Source: Aureimonas ureilytica DSM 18598 = NBRC 106430
GTDB taxonomy: Bacteria > Pseudomonadota > Alphaproteobacteria > Rhizobiales > Rhizobiaceae
Length of the DNA stretch: 64,000 nucleotides
Direction: 5' to 3'
NCBI RefSeq assembly: GCF_000382705.1
Contig: NZ_ARQE01000007.1
Coordinates: forward strand, 124,433 to 188,432
Part shown: positions 43,845 to 55,179 of the stretch, in pieces
Numbering within the stretch: the stretch's first letter is position 1
Layout: every line of letters starts with the position of its first letter
Position numbers and translations under genes: made by a program
The notes under the pieces: generated by a model
Told to the model about the DNA's origin: nothing
The model's database searches: none
Seen by the model: the letters and a program-made list of their open reading frames with translations, nothing else

Positions 43845-44300
43845 TCAATCCACCGGAAGCGCCAGCGAGTGCTTCACGTGGCCATAGGTGAAGCTCGTGT
43901 CGATCGAGGCGACGCCGGGGACGGAATGCAGATCCGAGCGGACGAAGGCCTCGTAGTGCTTGAGGCTCTTCACCACGACCCGCAGCATGTAGTCGGCGTT
44001 TCCGGCCATCACGTAGCTGTCCATCACGACGTCGATCTTCGCGATCGCCGCCTCGAAGGCCTGCACGGTTTCCTTGTTGTGCGGCTGAAGGCGGATGCGA
44101 ACGAAGGCGGTCACGGGATAGCCGCAGGCCTCGGCGTCCACGATCGCCGTGTAGCCCTTCAGGATCCCCGCCTCCTCCAGAAGACGCACGCGGCGCAGGC
44201 AGGGCGAAGGCGACAGGTTCACGCGCTCGGCCAGCTCGCTATTGGTCAGCCGGGCGTTCGCCTGCAGCTCGGCGATGATCTGCCGGTCCTTCTCGTCCAT
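43845..44300 (-). CDS. Lrp/AsnC family transcriptional regulator
   Basis: A 151-residue feast/famine regulator. The N-terminal HTH reads LQANARLTNSELAERVNLSPSPCLRRVRLLEEAGIL. The C-terminal RAM ligand-binding domain (IDVVMDSYVMAGNADYMLRVVV) is complete. I chose the ATG at 44298-44300 with GAGAGGG about 7 bp upstream rather than a GTG 11 codons earlier, which falls inside a 17-bp palindrome. It is divergent from an EamA exporter, a classic arrangement in which Lrp controls amino-acid export. Confidence 0.92.
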   Translation of the reverse strand: MDEKDRQIIAELQANARLTNSELAERVNLSPSPCLRRVRLLEEAGILKGYTAIVDAEACGYPVTAFVRIRLQPHNKETVQAFEAAIAKIDVVMDSYVMAGNADYMLRVVVKSLKHYEAFVRSDLHSVPGVASIDTSFTYGHVKHSLALPVD

Positions 44301-44316
44301 GAAGCCCTCTCGGTTT

Positions 44317-44333
44317 GTGGCAGAATCTGCCAC
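44317..44333. promoter_or_regulatory. Perfect 17-bp palindrome between lrp and the EamA exporter gene
   Basis: GTGGCAGAATCTGCCAC is a perfect inverted repeat (8-bp arms, 1-bp centre). It lies 17 bp upstream of the lrp start and 87 bp upstream of the exporter start. Lrp/AsnC proteins bind such inverted repeats, so it is the probable operator for both genes. Confidence 0.75.
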
Positions 44334-44420
44334 GATCGACGCCGATCCTAGCCGAAATAGGCAGGATATGGCGCGGCTTTCTTGGTATTTTGCGGACCTC
44401 TCCCCATCGAGGACCGTCCG

Positions 44421-45350
44421 ATGTCATTTGCCACGACCGCCGTCGCGCCGCCCCTGTCGAACGCGCTCGTCGGTTGGGCGGCAATGGGCGCGGCGCTCGT
44501 GACCTGGTCCGGCTTCAGCCTGTCGATGCGGGGCATCGGCGCGTCGGCGCTGAGCCCGAGCGACGTCGCCCTCCTGCGCTTCGCGGTGCCGGCGCTGATC
44601 CTCCTGCCGCTCCTCCCCTCGCGCCTGCGCAGGTTGAAGGCGGTGCGGATCGGACCGGCGCTGATGATCGCGTTCGGCGCGGGCCTGCCCTTCTTCGCGC
44701 TCGTCGCGGCCGGGAGCCACTTCACCTCGGCCGCGCATGTCAGCGCGCTCGTCGCCGGAACGGCGCCCCTTGCCGTCGCGATCCTCGGCCGCCTCTTCCT
44801 GGGGCAGCGGGGCGCGAGCGTCCCCGGTCTCGCCGTGATCGTCCTCGGCATCGCGCTGCTCGTCGCCGGCCTCGGCGGCCTTGACGCGCGCGTCCTCGCC
44901 GGCGCGGCACTGCTTCTCGGCGCCAGCCTTCTCTGGGGCAGCTATACGCTGGGAATGCGGCTGGCCGGGGTCACGCCGATGACCTGCCTCATGCTCGTGA
45001 CCTATCCGTCCGCCATCGCGATCGCGCTCCTGAAAGCGGTCGGCGTGTTCGAGACGCATCTCGGATCGGTCGATCCGCATCAGCTCCTTGTCTTCTCGGC
45101 CGTGCAGGGGATCGGCACCGGCCTCGTCTCGACGCTGGTCTACGCGGTCGCCGTGCGCCATCTCGGTGCGCTCCGCTGCGCCACGATGGGCGCCTTGGCG
45201 CCGGTGCTCGTGACCGGCGCGGCGATTCCCCTCCTCGGCGAACAGCCGACCCCGCTGACGCTCGTCGGCGTGGTGGCGGTCGCGCTCGGCGTCACCCTCG
45301 CCAACGGGCGCCGTGCGACAGGGGCGGGTTTTGCCCCGGCAGCGCGTTAA
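44421..45350 (+). CDS. EamA/DMT family transporter, probable metabolite exporter
   Basis: A 309-residue inner-membrane protein with about ten membrane helices in two EamA repeats (SMRGIGASALSPSDVALLRFAVPALILLPLL and LLLGASLLWGSYTLGMRLAG starts). DMT carriers of this type export amino acids, purines or other metabolites. The ATG at 44421 has GAGGA about 8 bp upstream. The divergent lrp gene and the shared palindrome suggest Lrp-controlled export of an amino acid or related compound. Confidence 0.88.
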   Translation: MSFATTAVAPPLSNALVGWAAMGAALVTWSGFSLSMRGIGASALSPSDVALLRFAVPALILLPLLPSRLRRLKAVRIGPALMIAFGAGLPFFALVAAGSHFTSAAHVSALVAGTAPLAVAILGRLFLGQRGASVPGLAVIVLGIALLVAGLGGLDARVLAGAALLLGASLLWGSYTLGMRLAGVTPMTCLMLVTYPSAIAIALLKAVGVFETHLGSVDPHQLLVFSAVQGIGTGLVSTLVYAVAVRHLGALRCATMGALAPVLVTGAAIPLLGEQPTPLTLVGVVAVALGVTLANGRRATGAGFAPAAR

Positions 45351-45695
45351 GGCGCGGACGGTGGGATCGCCGGTGACGCATACAGCGCGAACCCCCATCA
45401 CGAGCCGACGCACTTTCCTGCCGCGGACCGATCAGCGGACCCGCCGAACAGGGGCGTCCACGATCCGCATCGGGCAGAGGGACGAACAGGTTCATCGGCG
45501 AATGAGTGTCGCGGACGGTGCGCGCCCGTGCGGCGGCGAGCGCCCGAGCCGAGCCTGACACGAGAAAGCCCCTCGCCACCCCCTCGGCCGCATGACACAG
45601 CCGATGGTCGCACAGGCCGGAACGGAAAAGCAATCGGCGCGCGAACCTGCCCCAAGGGCATGCCGACACACTTTATTTAAGAGCGCTGGATCATA
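45351..45695. other. 345-bp spacer without recognisable gene
   Basis: Between the EamA gene and the membrane GGDEF gene. I see no gene with good coding character. An A+T-rich TTTATTTAAG element at 45672-45681 lies about 15 bp before the GGDEF start and could be the -10 region of its promoter. Confidence 0.45.
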
Positions 45696-46943
45696 GTGCC
45701 ATTCGAAGGCTCGCGCCCCGACGTCAGAGACCAGAAGGCACAGGACTTGAGCACGATCACAGGCGCGTATCGCACTTCGATTCGCGGAGGCTTGGTTGCC
45801 GCCTACACGTTTCTGACCTCCACCGCCCGGTCCGCCACCCCGGACATGCGCGTCTGGATGCTGGCGACGACGACGCTTCAGTCGGCCACCCTGGTGATGG
45901 GCTGTCTCATGACGCTCTTCGCTGCGAGCCTGACGAACGCTTTGACGGGGCAGCTCTGGCCGTTGGCTTGGGCGCTCATCGACCTGGCCGCGACGACGGT
46001 TCGCCTGCGGGGGATCGGCCGCATCAATTCGGGACGGGTGCCCGCGAGCGAGCTGGAACTCGAACATGCCGTCGTCATGCTTGGCGGTCTCGTCTGGGTC
46101 ACGGTCTTCGGGATCGGGGCCGCCCTCATGATCGCAAGCGGCCTCACGCCCTTGATGATGTTGGCGACGCTGAACGTCGCGGGAACGGTCAGTCTCATCG
46201 CGAACCGGAACGCCGCCACGCCCCGATACGGGATCCTGTGCATGGTGCTGTGCGAACTGCCCTTCGTGCTGGCCATCACCAGCCGGCCCGAGGCCTCGAT
46301 GCTGTCGATCGCGGGTTTCGCGGTGGCCCTTCTGTTCGGTCTGTGTGCCGTCGTGATGCAGAACAACAGGCTTCTCGTTCGCAAATACGATGCCGAACGG
46401 GCCTTGATCGACATCGCCCATTCCGACCCGCTGACGGGCCTTGCGAACCGGAAGGCTCTGGACCGGTCGCTGGCGGGCGAGTTCGAGAGCGAGACGACAA
46501 ACGATCCCGCCAGCCTGACGGCGCTCTGCCTCGATCTCGACGGGTTCAAGGCCGTCAACGACGCGCATGGTCACGCCGCCGGGGATTTCCTTCTGAAGGT
46601 GGTCGCCGAGCGGCTGCGACACGCCGTGCGCAAGGACGACGAAATCTTCCGCGTCGGCGGCGACGAGTTCGTCTGCGTCCTCAAGGACACCGACAGCCGG
46701 ACGACCGAAGCGATCGCCGCGAGGATCATCGCCGCCCTGTCGCGTCCGGTCGAGATCGGCGCCACGAGGCCCGTGGCGGTCGGCGTCAGCATCGGCGGGG
46801 CGACGGTGGCCTCGGGGCGCGAGGCCGCGACGCTTCTGGCCAAGGCCGATGGCGCGCTCTACGAGGCCAAGCGGTCTGGCAAGAACCGCTATCATCGCGC
46901 CCTCGCCTCGCCGCTCGCCATGCCGACGCGCAAGAGCGCCTAG
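45696..46943 (+). CDS. Membrane-anchored GGDEF diguanylate cyclase
   Basis: A protein of up to 415 residues. The N-terminal half has about five or six membrane helices (for example residues 53-80, 84-100, 125-148, 152-168 and 180-220). A GGDEF domain follows, with DPLTGLANRKALDRSL and intact GGDEF at about 321-325. No EAL domain is present, so it should synthesise c-di-GMP. The listed GTG at 45696 lacks a good ribosome binding site; a start up to about 17 codons further in (TTG) is possible and would not touch the membrane region. Confidence 0.88.
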   Translation: MPFEGSRPDVRDQKAQDLSTITGAYRTSIRGGLVAAYTFLTSTARSATPDMRVWMLATTTLQSATLVMGCLMTLFAASLTNALTGQLWPLAWALIDLAATTVRLRGIGRINSGRVPASELELEHAVVMLGGLVWVTVFGIGAALMIASGLTPLMMLATLNVAGTVSLIANRNAATPRYGILCMVLCELPFVLAITSRPEASMLSIAGFAVALLFGLCAVVMQNNRLLVRKYDAERALIDIAHSDPLTGLANRKALDRSLAGEFESETTNDPASLTALCLDLDGFKAVNDAHGHAAGDFLLKVVAERLRHAVRKDDEIFRVGGDEFVCVLKDTDSRTTEAIAARIIAALSRPVEIGATRPVAVGVSIGGATVASGREAATLLAKADGALYEAKRSGKNRYHRALASPLAMPTRKSA

Positions 46944-46993
46944 CCGACCGCCGTTCGCCTCGAACCGGGGAAGTCGCGCCCACAGACCGCCCG

Positions 46994-47296
46994 TCAGGGC
47001 AGTTCGGACAGGCGGCGGCGCAGGAGATCGCGGGCTTGGGGATCGGGGACGCGCGACAGCGCGGCCTGCGCGGCGGGATCGAGAGCGCCGCGCGGCTGGC
47101 CGACACGGGCCGCGCCCTCGGCCGCCTCCTCGAAGCGTGCGAGCGGCAGTCGAAGAGCGAGCGCGAGACGCGACAGGAGCGCGAGGTCGGCGCTGCGGCG
47201 GACGTCGCGCGCCGCGTCGTCCGCGGGGAAGGCCGCGCCGGCTGGGGCGTCCGGCCCGCCGTTTCGGGTGCGAGGATCGGGCAGATTCACAACCAC
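46994..47296 (-). CDS. Small hypothetical protein with a strong ribosome binding site
   Basis: A 100-residue protein that I do not recognise. The GTG start at 47294-47296 is preceded by GGAGGTGATCC, a near-perfect anti-16S match, and almost all third codon positions are G or C, so it is very likely a real gene. The sequence is Ala/Arg/Leu-rich and probably helical (LALLSRLALALRLPLARFEEAAEGAARV; ending RDLLRRRLSELP). No signal peptide, cysteine or known motif is present. It is convergent with the GGDEF cyclase gene and divergent from the small PAS gene. Confidence 0.62.
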   Translation of the reverse strand: MVVNLPDPRTRNGGPDAPAGAAFPADDAARDVRRSADLALLSRLALALRLPLARFEEAAEGAARVGQPRGALDPAAQAALSRVPDPQARDLLRRRLSELP

Positions 47297-47469
47297 GGAT
47301 CACCTCCAGACATCGGACCGGCGCGGCTTACCACCGGGTGCCGCGACACGAAAGACACTCCGCCTTGCCGAGCGTCATCGCGATATTGACATTTTGTCGC
47401 ACCTCCGAAAAGACCCGATCGTGACTATGGAGGTAACCGGAGATTTCACGCGTTCACCAGGAGCCGATC

Positions 47470-48018
47470 ATGAACATGAGGATTCTGGATGGCGAAGCGG
47501 CCCAAGGCCTCATCGGAATCTGGACCTGGCATATCGGCAACAATCTGGTGATTGCCTGCGACCGCGTCTGCGAGCATATCGACGTGCCGCCCGAACAGGG
47601 CCTGCACGGCATCCTGCCCGAGCGCTTCATCGCCGCGATCCACCCGGACGACCGGGCCAATCTCATGGTGAGCACGCGGACGGCGATGGACGGGCGGAAC
47701 ACGTTCGGCGCGGAATATCGCATCCTCAGCAAGCTGCACGGGGTCCGCTGGGTGCGCTCCACCGGCCGCTGCTTTCGCGACGCGCAGGGCCGGCTCACGC
47801 ATATTTCCGGCTACCTGACGCAGATCGACGAGCCCTCCCTCCCCGCTCCGCCGCGATCGGCCGAGGCGCAGGAAGGCGAACTGGTGGATCACCTGATCCA
47901 GGCGCGCGATCTCGCCGGGGCCCTGGGTCACGAGATGCTGCGCCGCCTGATCGAGGCGACGCTCCTGGAAGCCGCGCACGCGATCGCCGAGCGCCTGAAG
48001 CGATCCGAGACCGAATGA
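47470..48018 (+). CDS. Stand-alone small PAS-domain protein (paralogue B)
   Basis: A 182-residue soluble protein with one PAS_3-type domain (residues ~15-122, including IHPDDRANLMVS and GVRWVRSTGRCF). The C-terminal helical tail (137-176) reads LVDHLIQARDLAG...LRRLIEATLLEAAHAIAERL. The tail closely matches that of the PAS protein at 27760-28296, while the PAS parts have diverged more. AGGAG about 9 bp before the ATG supports the start. No output domain is present. Function unknown. Confidence 0.78.
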   Translation: MNMRILDGEAAQGLIGIWTWHIGNNLVIACDRVCEHIDVPPEQGLHGILPERFIAAIHPDDRANLMVSTRTAMDGRNTFGAEYRILSKLHGVRWVRSTGRCFRDAQGRLTHISGYLTQIDEPSLPAPPRSAEAQEGELVDHLIQARDLAGALGHEMLRRLIEATLLEAAHAIAERLKRSETE

Positions 48019-48070
48019 AGCGGCCCCTCGCGCGCCGGGGCGAACCCCAAGCGCGCGAGGGATCGATCCC

Positions 48071-49504
48071 TCAGACCTGCTTCAGAAGCTCGTCGATCGA
48101 GCTTTTCGCGTCGCCATAGAGCATCCGCGTGTTCTCCTTGTAGAAGAGCGGATTCTCGATGCCGGAATAGCCGGTGCCCTGGCCGCGCTTCGACACGATG
48201 ACGCGCCGCGCCTTCCAGACCTCGATCACCGGCATGCCGGCGATCGGAGAATTGGGGTCCTCCTCGGCGGCCGGATTCACGATGTCGTTGGAGCCGACCA
48301 CGATCGCGACGTCGGTTTGGGGCAGGTCCTCGTTGATCTCGTCCATTTCCAGAACGATGTCGTAGGGAACCTTGGCCTCGGCCAGAAGCACGTTCATGTG
48401 CCCCGGCAGGCGGCCGGCGACCGGGTGGATGGCGAAGCGGACCGTCTTGCCCTTGGCGCGCAGCCGGCGCGTCAGCTCCGAGATCGAGCCCTGCGCCTGC
48501 GCCACGGCCATGCCGTAGCCCGGCACGATGACGATGGAGTCCGCCTCGTCCAGCGCCTGCGCGACGCCGTCGACCGAGATCGCCACCTGCTCGCCCGTGA
48601 TCTCCTGCGCCGGGCCGCTCGCGCCGCCCCAGCCGCCGAGAATGACGGAGACGAAGTTCCGGTTCATCGCGCGGCACATGATGTAGGAGAGGATGGCGCC
48701 GGACGAGCCGACGAGAGCGCCGGTGACGATCAGGAGATCGTTTCCGAGCGTGAAGCCGATGGCGGCGGCCGCCCAGCCCGAATAGCTGTTCAGCATGGAG
48801 ACGACGACGGGCATGTCCGCCCCGCCGATCGCCATGATGAGATGCCAGCCGAGCGCGCCGGCGAGGATCGCGACGAGGATCAGCGTCCAGATCCCCGCTC
48901 CGTTGAAGTAGAGAAGGCCGAGAAGCAGCGCGACCGCGACGCCCGCGAGGTTGATCGCGTGGCGGTTGGGCAGAACCAGCGCCTTGGAGTTGATGCGCCC
49001 CGAAAGCTTGCCATAGGCGACCACCGAGCCGGTGAAGGTGACGGCGCCGATGAAGACGCCGAGAAACACCTCGACCCGCATGATGGCGAGTTCCACCGGC
49101 GTCTTGGTGGCGAGCGTCGCGGCGAAGCCCGTCAGGAGATCGGCCGTGCCGGTATGGACGGCGTGGGCGACATGGGCGGCTTCGAGATCGGCGTTGAAGC
49201 CGATGAACACGGCGGCGAGGCCGACGAACGAGTGGAGCGCGGCGACGAGTTCGGGCATCTGCGTCATCTGCACGCGGCCCGCCAGCCAGCCGCCGGCGAG
49301 ACCGCCGATGACGATGAGCGGCACGACCAGCCAGAGCGCGTGGAGCGCCGGCCCGGTGATCGTGGCGAAGATGGCGAGCGCCATGCCCACGATGCCGTAC
49401 CAGACGGCGCGCTTGGCGCTTTCCTGGTTGGACAGGCCGCCGAGCGACAGGATGAAGAGAATGGAGGCGACGATATAGGACGCGCCGACGAGACCTTGGC
49501 TCAT
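48071..49504 (-). CDS. pntB: NAD(P) transhydrogenase subunit beta
   Basis: A 477-residue membrane subunit of the proton-translocating transhydrogenase, which makes NADPH from NADH using the proton gradient. The N-terminal ~280 residues have about nine membrane helices (including [21 protein letters not shown]). The C-terminal dIII NADP(H)-binding domain includes [57 protein letters not shown] and [17 protein letters not shown]. It follows pntA by 13 bp on the minus strand. Confidence 0.96.
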   Translation of the reverse strand: MSQGLVGASYIVASILFILSLGGLSNQESAKRAVWYGIVGMALAIFATITGPALHALWLVVPLIVIGGLAGGWLAGRVQMTQMPELVAALHSFVGLAAVFIGFNADLEAAHVAHAVHTGTADLLTGFAATLATKTPVELAIMRVEVFLGVFIGAVTFTGSVVAYGKLSGRINSKALVLPNRHAINLAGVAVALLLGLLYFNGAGIWTLILVAILAGALGWHLIMAIGGADMPVVVSMLNSYSGWAAAAIGFTLGNDLLIVTGALVGSSGAILSYIMCRAMNRNFVSVILGGWGGASGPAQEITGEQVAISVDGVAQALDEADSIVIVPGYGMAVAQAQGSISELTRRLRAKGKTVRFAIHPVAGRLPGHMNVLLAEAKVPYDIVLEMDEINEDLPQTDVAIVVGSNDIVNPAAEEDPNSPIAGMPVIEVWKARRVIVSKRGQGTGYSGIENPLFYKENTRMLYGDAKSSIDELLKQV

Positions 49505-49517
49505 GGAACGACCTTCC

Positions 49518-51086
49518 TCAGCTCTTCTGGAACATCTTGAGCATCCGGCGCGTCACCATGAACCCGCCGAAAATATTGACCGAGGCCATGAGGATGGCGA
49601 GGCCGGCGAGAACCGACACGAGCCAGCCGGACGTCCCGACCTGCAGCAGCGCGCCGATGATGATGATCGAGGACACCGCGTTGGTGACGGCCATCAAGGG
49701 CGTGTGCAGCGCGTGGCTGACATTCCAGATGACGTGGTAGCCGACGAAGCAGGACAGGGCGAAGACCACGAAATGCTGCAGGAAGCTCGGCGGGGCCGTG
49801 AGCCCGATGAGCATCAGGAGCACCGCGCCGGCGGCGAGCAGCATGATCTGGCGCTGGCCGCTCTTCCTGGCGGCGGCCGCTTCGCGCGCGGCCTTGGCCT
49901 CATGGCTTTCCTCGGCCGCCTTCTTGGCGGGCTGCCTGGCGATGGCCTGGATCTTGGGCGGCGGCGGCGGATAGGTGATCGCGCCCTCGTGGGTCACGGT
50001 CGCGCCGCGAATGACGTCGTCCTCCATGTTGACGACGGGCACGCCGTCCTTCTTCGGCGTCAGGTCGTCCATCATGTGGCGGATATTGGTGGCGTAGAGG
50101 CTGGAGGCCTGTGTCGCCATGCGGCTCGGATAATCGGTGAAGCCGACGACGGTGACGCCGTTCTCGGTCTCGATGACCTCGTCGGGCACGGTGAGGTCGC
50201 AATTGCCTCCGCGCTCGGCGGCGAGATCGACCACGACCGAGCCCGGCTTCATCAGCGCGACCATGTCGGCGAGCCAAAGCTTGGGCGCGTCGCGGCCCGG
50301 AATCAGCGCCGTCGTGATGACGATGTCCACCTCGGGCGCCTGGGCACGGAAGAGCTCGAGCTGCTTGGCGCGGAACTCAGGCGAGGACGGGGCCGCATAG
50401 CCGCCCGTCGCCGCGCCGTCGGCGCTCTCCGCGAAGTCGAGGAACAGGAAGCTCGCGCCCATGGACTGGATCTGCTCGGCGACCTCGGGGCGCACGTCGA
50501 AGGCGCGCACTTCGGCGCCGAGCGACTGCGCCGCGCCGATCGCGGCCAGACCCGCGACGCCCGCGCCGATCACCAGGACCTTGGCCGGGGGCACCTTGCC
50601 CGCCGCCGTGATCTGTCCGGTGAAGAAGCGGCCGAAGCGGTTGCCGGCCTCGATCACGGCGCGATAGCCCGCGATATTGGCCATGGAGGACAGGGCGTCC
50701 ATCTTCTGGGCGCGGCTGATGCGGGGCACCATGTCCATGGCGAGCGCGGTGACGCCGCGCGCGCGCAAGGTTTCCAGAAGCTCGGGGTTCTGTGCGGGGT
50801 AGAGGAAGGAGACGAGAATCTGCCCCTCGCGCGTCAGCTCCACTTCCTCGGGCTCGGGCGCGCGCACCTTGGCGACGATATCGGCCTCGGCATAGAGCGC
50901 GGCGGCATTGGGCAGGACGCGGGCGCCCGCCGCCTCATAGGCCGCGTCGGAAAAGCGCGCGGCGTCGCCCGCGCCGGTTTCCACGAGGCACTCGTAGCCG
51001 AGCGCTTTCAGCCGCGTGACGCTGTCGGGCGTCAGCGCGACGCGCCGCTCGCCCGGCTTGATCTCCCTTGGCACTGCGAACTTCAT
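49518..51086 (-). CDS. pntA: NAD(P) transhydrogenase subunit alpha (fused PntAA-PntAB)
   Basis: A 522-residue alpha subunit. Residues 1 to ~375 form the NAD(H)-binding dI domain ([53 protein letters not shown]). A Pro- and Ala/Lys-rich linker follows, then four membrane helices to the C-terminus ([46 protein letters not shown]). Many Alphaproteobacteria split these parts into pntAA and pntAB; here they are one chain as in E. coli. The ATG at 51084-51086 has AGGAATGG about 8 bp upstream. Divergent from the GntR-type regulator gene. Confidence 0.96.
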   Translation of the reverse strand: MKFAVPREIKPGERRVALTPDSVTRLKALGYECLVETGAGDAARFSDAAYEAAGARVLPNAAALYAEADIVAKVRAPEPEEVELTREGQILVSFLYPAQNPELLETLRARGVTALAMDMVPRISRAQKMDALSSMANIAGYRAVIEAGNRFGRFFTGQITAAGKVPPAKVLVIGAGVAGLAAIGAAQSLGAEVRAFDVRPEVAEQIQSMGASFLFLDFAESADGAATGGYAAPSSPEFRAKQLELFRAQAPEVDIVITTALIPGRDAPKLWLADMVALMKPGSVVVDLAAERGGNCDLTVPDEVIETENGVTVVGFTDYPSRMATQASSLYATNIRHMMDDLTPKKDGVPVVNMEDDVIRGATVTHEGAITYPPPPPKIQAIARQPAKKAAEESHEAKAAREAAAARKSGQRQIMLLAAGAVLLMLIGLTAPPSFLQHFVVFALSCFVGYHVIWNVSHALHTPLMAVTNAVSSIIIIGALLQVGTSGWLVSVLAGLAILMASVNIFGGFMVTRRMLKMFQKS

Positions 51087-52009
51087 CAAGCTTCCATTCC
51101 TCCCAGCCGACCGGCCAAGCCGATCGGACGATGAGCCGGCGAGGCGACCTCCTGTCGCCCCGAGCTTCCGGCCCCGGCGCCTCTCCGCCGAATCCCCCGT
51201 CTTCGTGAGTCGCGCGCAAAAGCGCGCGGGCGAAAGTGACAGTTCTTGGCCGGCAATCAAGCGGCCATTTCGCAAGGGAGCGCTTATCGCGCGCGGGCGG
51301 ACCGCCGGACCAAGGCGCGTCCGGTTGACAAGGCATCCCCCATCACGGAATTTGCGGCCATGAGCGCAACGCCCGATTGGTTTTCGGAAACAAGCCCCAT
51401 CCAGCGCAAGAATTCGGCCGAGGCGGTGTTCGACGATCTGCGTTCGGCCATCACGGGCGGGCGCATCGCGGTGGGCACGCGGCTGCCGGCCGAAACGCGC
51501 CTCGCCGCGACCTACGGGGTCAGCCGCCCGGTGATCCGCGAGGCGCTGCGCTCGCTCCAGACGCTCGGACTGACGCAGACCCGCACCGGCAGCGGCACCT
51601 TCGTGGTGACGCCCGCGCCCTCTTCCGATCTCAGCTATAGCGGCTATTCGGCGCGCGATCTGATGGAAGCGCGGCCGCTCATCGAGGTCCCCGCCGCCGG
51701 CTGGGCGGCGGTGCGGCGCAGCGAGAGCGAGGCAGAGGCGCTGATCGCTCTCTGCGAGGCGATGGACCGCGAGGAGGACCCGCATCGCTGGGTGCGGCTC
51801 GATTCCGATTTCCACATGGCCTTGGCGGAGGCCTCCGGCAACGCCGTCTTCGCCAAGATCGTCGCCGAGGTGCGCGACGCGCTGATGCAGCAGTCGGGCC
51901 TCGTCAACATGATGGCGAGCCGGCGCCTCGCCTCCAACCGCGAGCACCGCGACATCGCCGTCGCGGTGCGGGACGGCGCGCGGGCCGAGGCCTCGCGCGC
52001 CATGGCGCG

Positions 52010-53476
<1,467 letters not shown>

Positions 53477-53490
53477 GTTTTCCTCCAATA

Positions 53491-53513
53491 TCTGTCAAGC
53501 TGTAAGACAGATT
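53491..53513. promoter_or_regulatory. Operator-like element 1 (aspA side)
   Basis: Contains TGTCAAGCTGTAAGACAGAT, including the inverted pair CTGT...ACAG. The reverse complement of element 2 (53598-53620) matches it except for the three bases at the centre. It lies 15 bp upstream of the aspA start, where a bound repressor would block transcription. The FadR/GntR protein encoded beyond aspA is the obvious candidate. Confidence 0.7.
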
Positions 53514-53561
53514 TTCAGGCTAGGCTCGTCGATCATCCTCGTCAAACGGATTTCCAGCCGC

Positions 53562-53590
53562 TTGACGAAACGGCAGATCGGGCTTTAGAA
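53562..53590 (+). promoter_or_regulatory. Promoter of the ansP-ansB operon
   Basis: TTGACG at 53562-53567, a 17-bp spacer, then TTAGAA at 53585-53590. Transcription would start close to operator-like element 2 at 53598-53620. A mirror-image TTGACG lies on the other strand at 53540-53545 for aspA, with only a weak -10 box. Confidence 0.55.
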
Positions 53591-53597
53591 CGCCGGC

Positions 53598-53620
53598 AAT
53601 CTGTATGACAGCTTGACAAA
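53598..53620. promoter_or_regulatory. Operator-like element 2 (ansP side)
   Basis: Contains ATCTGTATGACAGCTTGACA, an inverted copy of element 1 at 53491-53513. It lies directly downstream of the predicted ansP promoter, a position suited to repression. The two mirrored copies point to co-regulation of both divergent operons by one dimeric protein. Confidence 0.7.
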
Positions 53621-53701
53621 TGGGCACCCGCCGGGACGGGCGGGGCCGATCGCGGATGCAGGGCCGACCCCCTGCCGCGAGCTTTGCGGGAGGAGACAGC
53701 G

Positions 53702-55168
53702 TTGAGCGCACCCATCATGGCCAAGGCCGAGCATTCCCTGGAGGTTGCCGAGAACCAGGGCTACCAGAAGGTCCTGAAGCCCCGGCAGATCCAGATGATC
53801 GCCATCGGCGGGGCGATCGGAACCGGCCTGTTTCTCGGCGCGGGCGGCCGCCTCGCCACCGCCGGCCCGGCGCTGATCTTCGTCTATGCGCTGTGCGGCT
53901 TCTTCGCCTTCCTGGTGCTGCGCGCGCTCGGCGAGCTCATCATGCATCGCCCGACCTCGGGCTCCTTCGTGTCCTATGCCCGCGAGTTCTACGGCGAGAA
54001 GATGGCCTTCGCGGTCGGCTGGATGTACTGGCTGAACTGGGCCATGACGGCGGTCGCCGACGTCACCGCCGTCGCGCTCTACATGAACTTCTTCAAGCAG
54101 TACCTGCCCATCCTTGTCGGCATCGACCAATGGGTCTTCGCGCTGGTGGCGCTGGTTCTGGTTCTGGCGATGAACCTTCTCTCGGTGAAGGTCTTCGGCG
54201 AGCTGGAATTCTGGTTCAGCCTGATCAAGGTCCTGGCGCTCGTCACCTTCCTCGTGGTCGGCGTCTATTTCGTCGCCTTCGGCACGCCGGTGGAGGGCCA
54301 TGTCGTCGGCTTCAGCCTGATCACCGACAATGGCGGCTTCTTCCCGAACGGCATCCTGCCGGCCTTCGTCATCATCCAGGGCGTCGTCTTCGCCTATGCC
54401 TCGATCGAGCTGATCGGCACCACGGCCGGCGAGACCGAAGACCCGCGCAAGATCATGCCGGCGGCGATCCGCACCGTGGTCGTGCGCCTTCTCGTCTTCT
54501 ATGTCGGCTCGGTCGTGCTCCTGTCGCTGCTCCTGCCCTACAGCGCCTACAAGTCGGGCGAGAGCCCCTTCGTCACCTTCTTCGGCTCGATCGGCGTCGA
54601 GGGCGCGGATGTCGTGATGAATCTCGTGGTTCTGACCGCCGTTCTCTCCTCGCTGAATGCCGGTCTCTATTCGACGGGCCGCATTCTCCATTCCATGGCC
54701 CTGTCGGGCTCGGCCCCGGCGGCGCTGGCGAAAATGAACAAGGCCGGCGTGCCCTATGGCGGCATCGCCGTCACCGCCGCCGTCACAGCGCTCGGCGTCG
54801 GGCTCAACGCCGTCCTGCCCTCCATGGCCTTCGAGATCGCGCTGAACCTCGCGGCGCTTGGCATCGTCAGCGCCTGGGCGGTCATCATCCTGTGCCAGCT
54901 GAAGCTCTGGCAGAAGGCCCGCCGGGGCGAGATGAAGAGGCCGGAGTTCCGCATGTTCGGCGCGCCCTATACCGGTCTCCTGACGCTTGCCTTCCTGTTC
55001 GGCATCATCGTCCTCATGGCCTTCGACTATCCGATCGGCAGCTGGACGGTGGCCTCGCTCATCGTGATCGTGCCGACGCTGGTGATCGGCTGGTTCCTGG
55101 CGCGCGAGCGCATCTCCGCCATCGCCGCCGCGCAAGGGTCGGCGGGCACCGACCGGCCCATCCTGTGA
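53702..55168 (+). CDS. ansP: L-asparagine permease (AnsP-like amino acid:H+ symporter)
   Basis: A 488-residue amino-acid permease of the AAT/APC family with 12 predicted helices. The N-terminus ([32 protein letters not shown]) and long segments such as [26 protein letters not shown] and [31 protein letters not shown] resemble E. coli AnsP as I remember it. I chose the TTG at 53702 with GGAGGA about 8 bp upstream; an ATG at 53717 is the alternative. The asparaginase gene follows by 11 bp, confirming the substrate. Confidence 0.88.
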   Translation: MSAPIMAKAEHSLEVAENQGYQKVLKPRQIQMIAIGGAIGTGLFLGAGGRLATAGPALIFVYALCGFFAFLVLRALGELIMHRPTSGSFVSYAREFYGEKMAFAVGWMYWLNWAMTAVADVTAVALYMNFFKQYLPILVGIDQWVFALVALVLVLAMNLLSVKVFGELEFWFSLIKVLALVTFLVVGVYFVAFGTPVEGHVVGFSLITDNGGFFPNGILPAFVIIQGVVFAYASIELIGTTAGETEDPRKIMPAAIRTVVVRLLVFYVGSVVLLSLLLPYSAYKSGESPFVTFFGSIGVEGADVVMNLVVLTAVLSSLNAGLYSTGRILHSMALSGSAPAALAKMNKAGVPYGGIAVTAAVTALGVGLNAVLPSMAFEIALNLAALGIVSAWAVIILCQLKLWQKARRGEMKRPEFRMFGAPYTGLLTLAFLFGIIVLMAFDYPIGSWTVASLIVIVPTLVIGWFLARERISAIAAAQGSAGTDRPIL

Positions 55169-55179
55169 CGGGAAGCATC

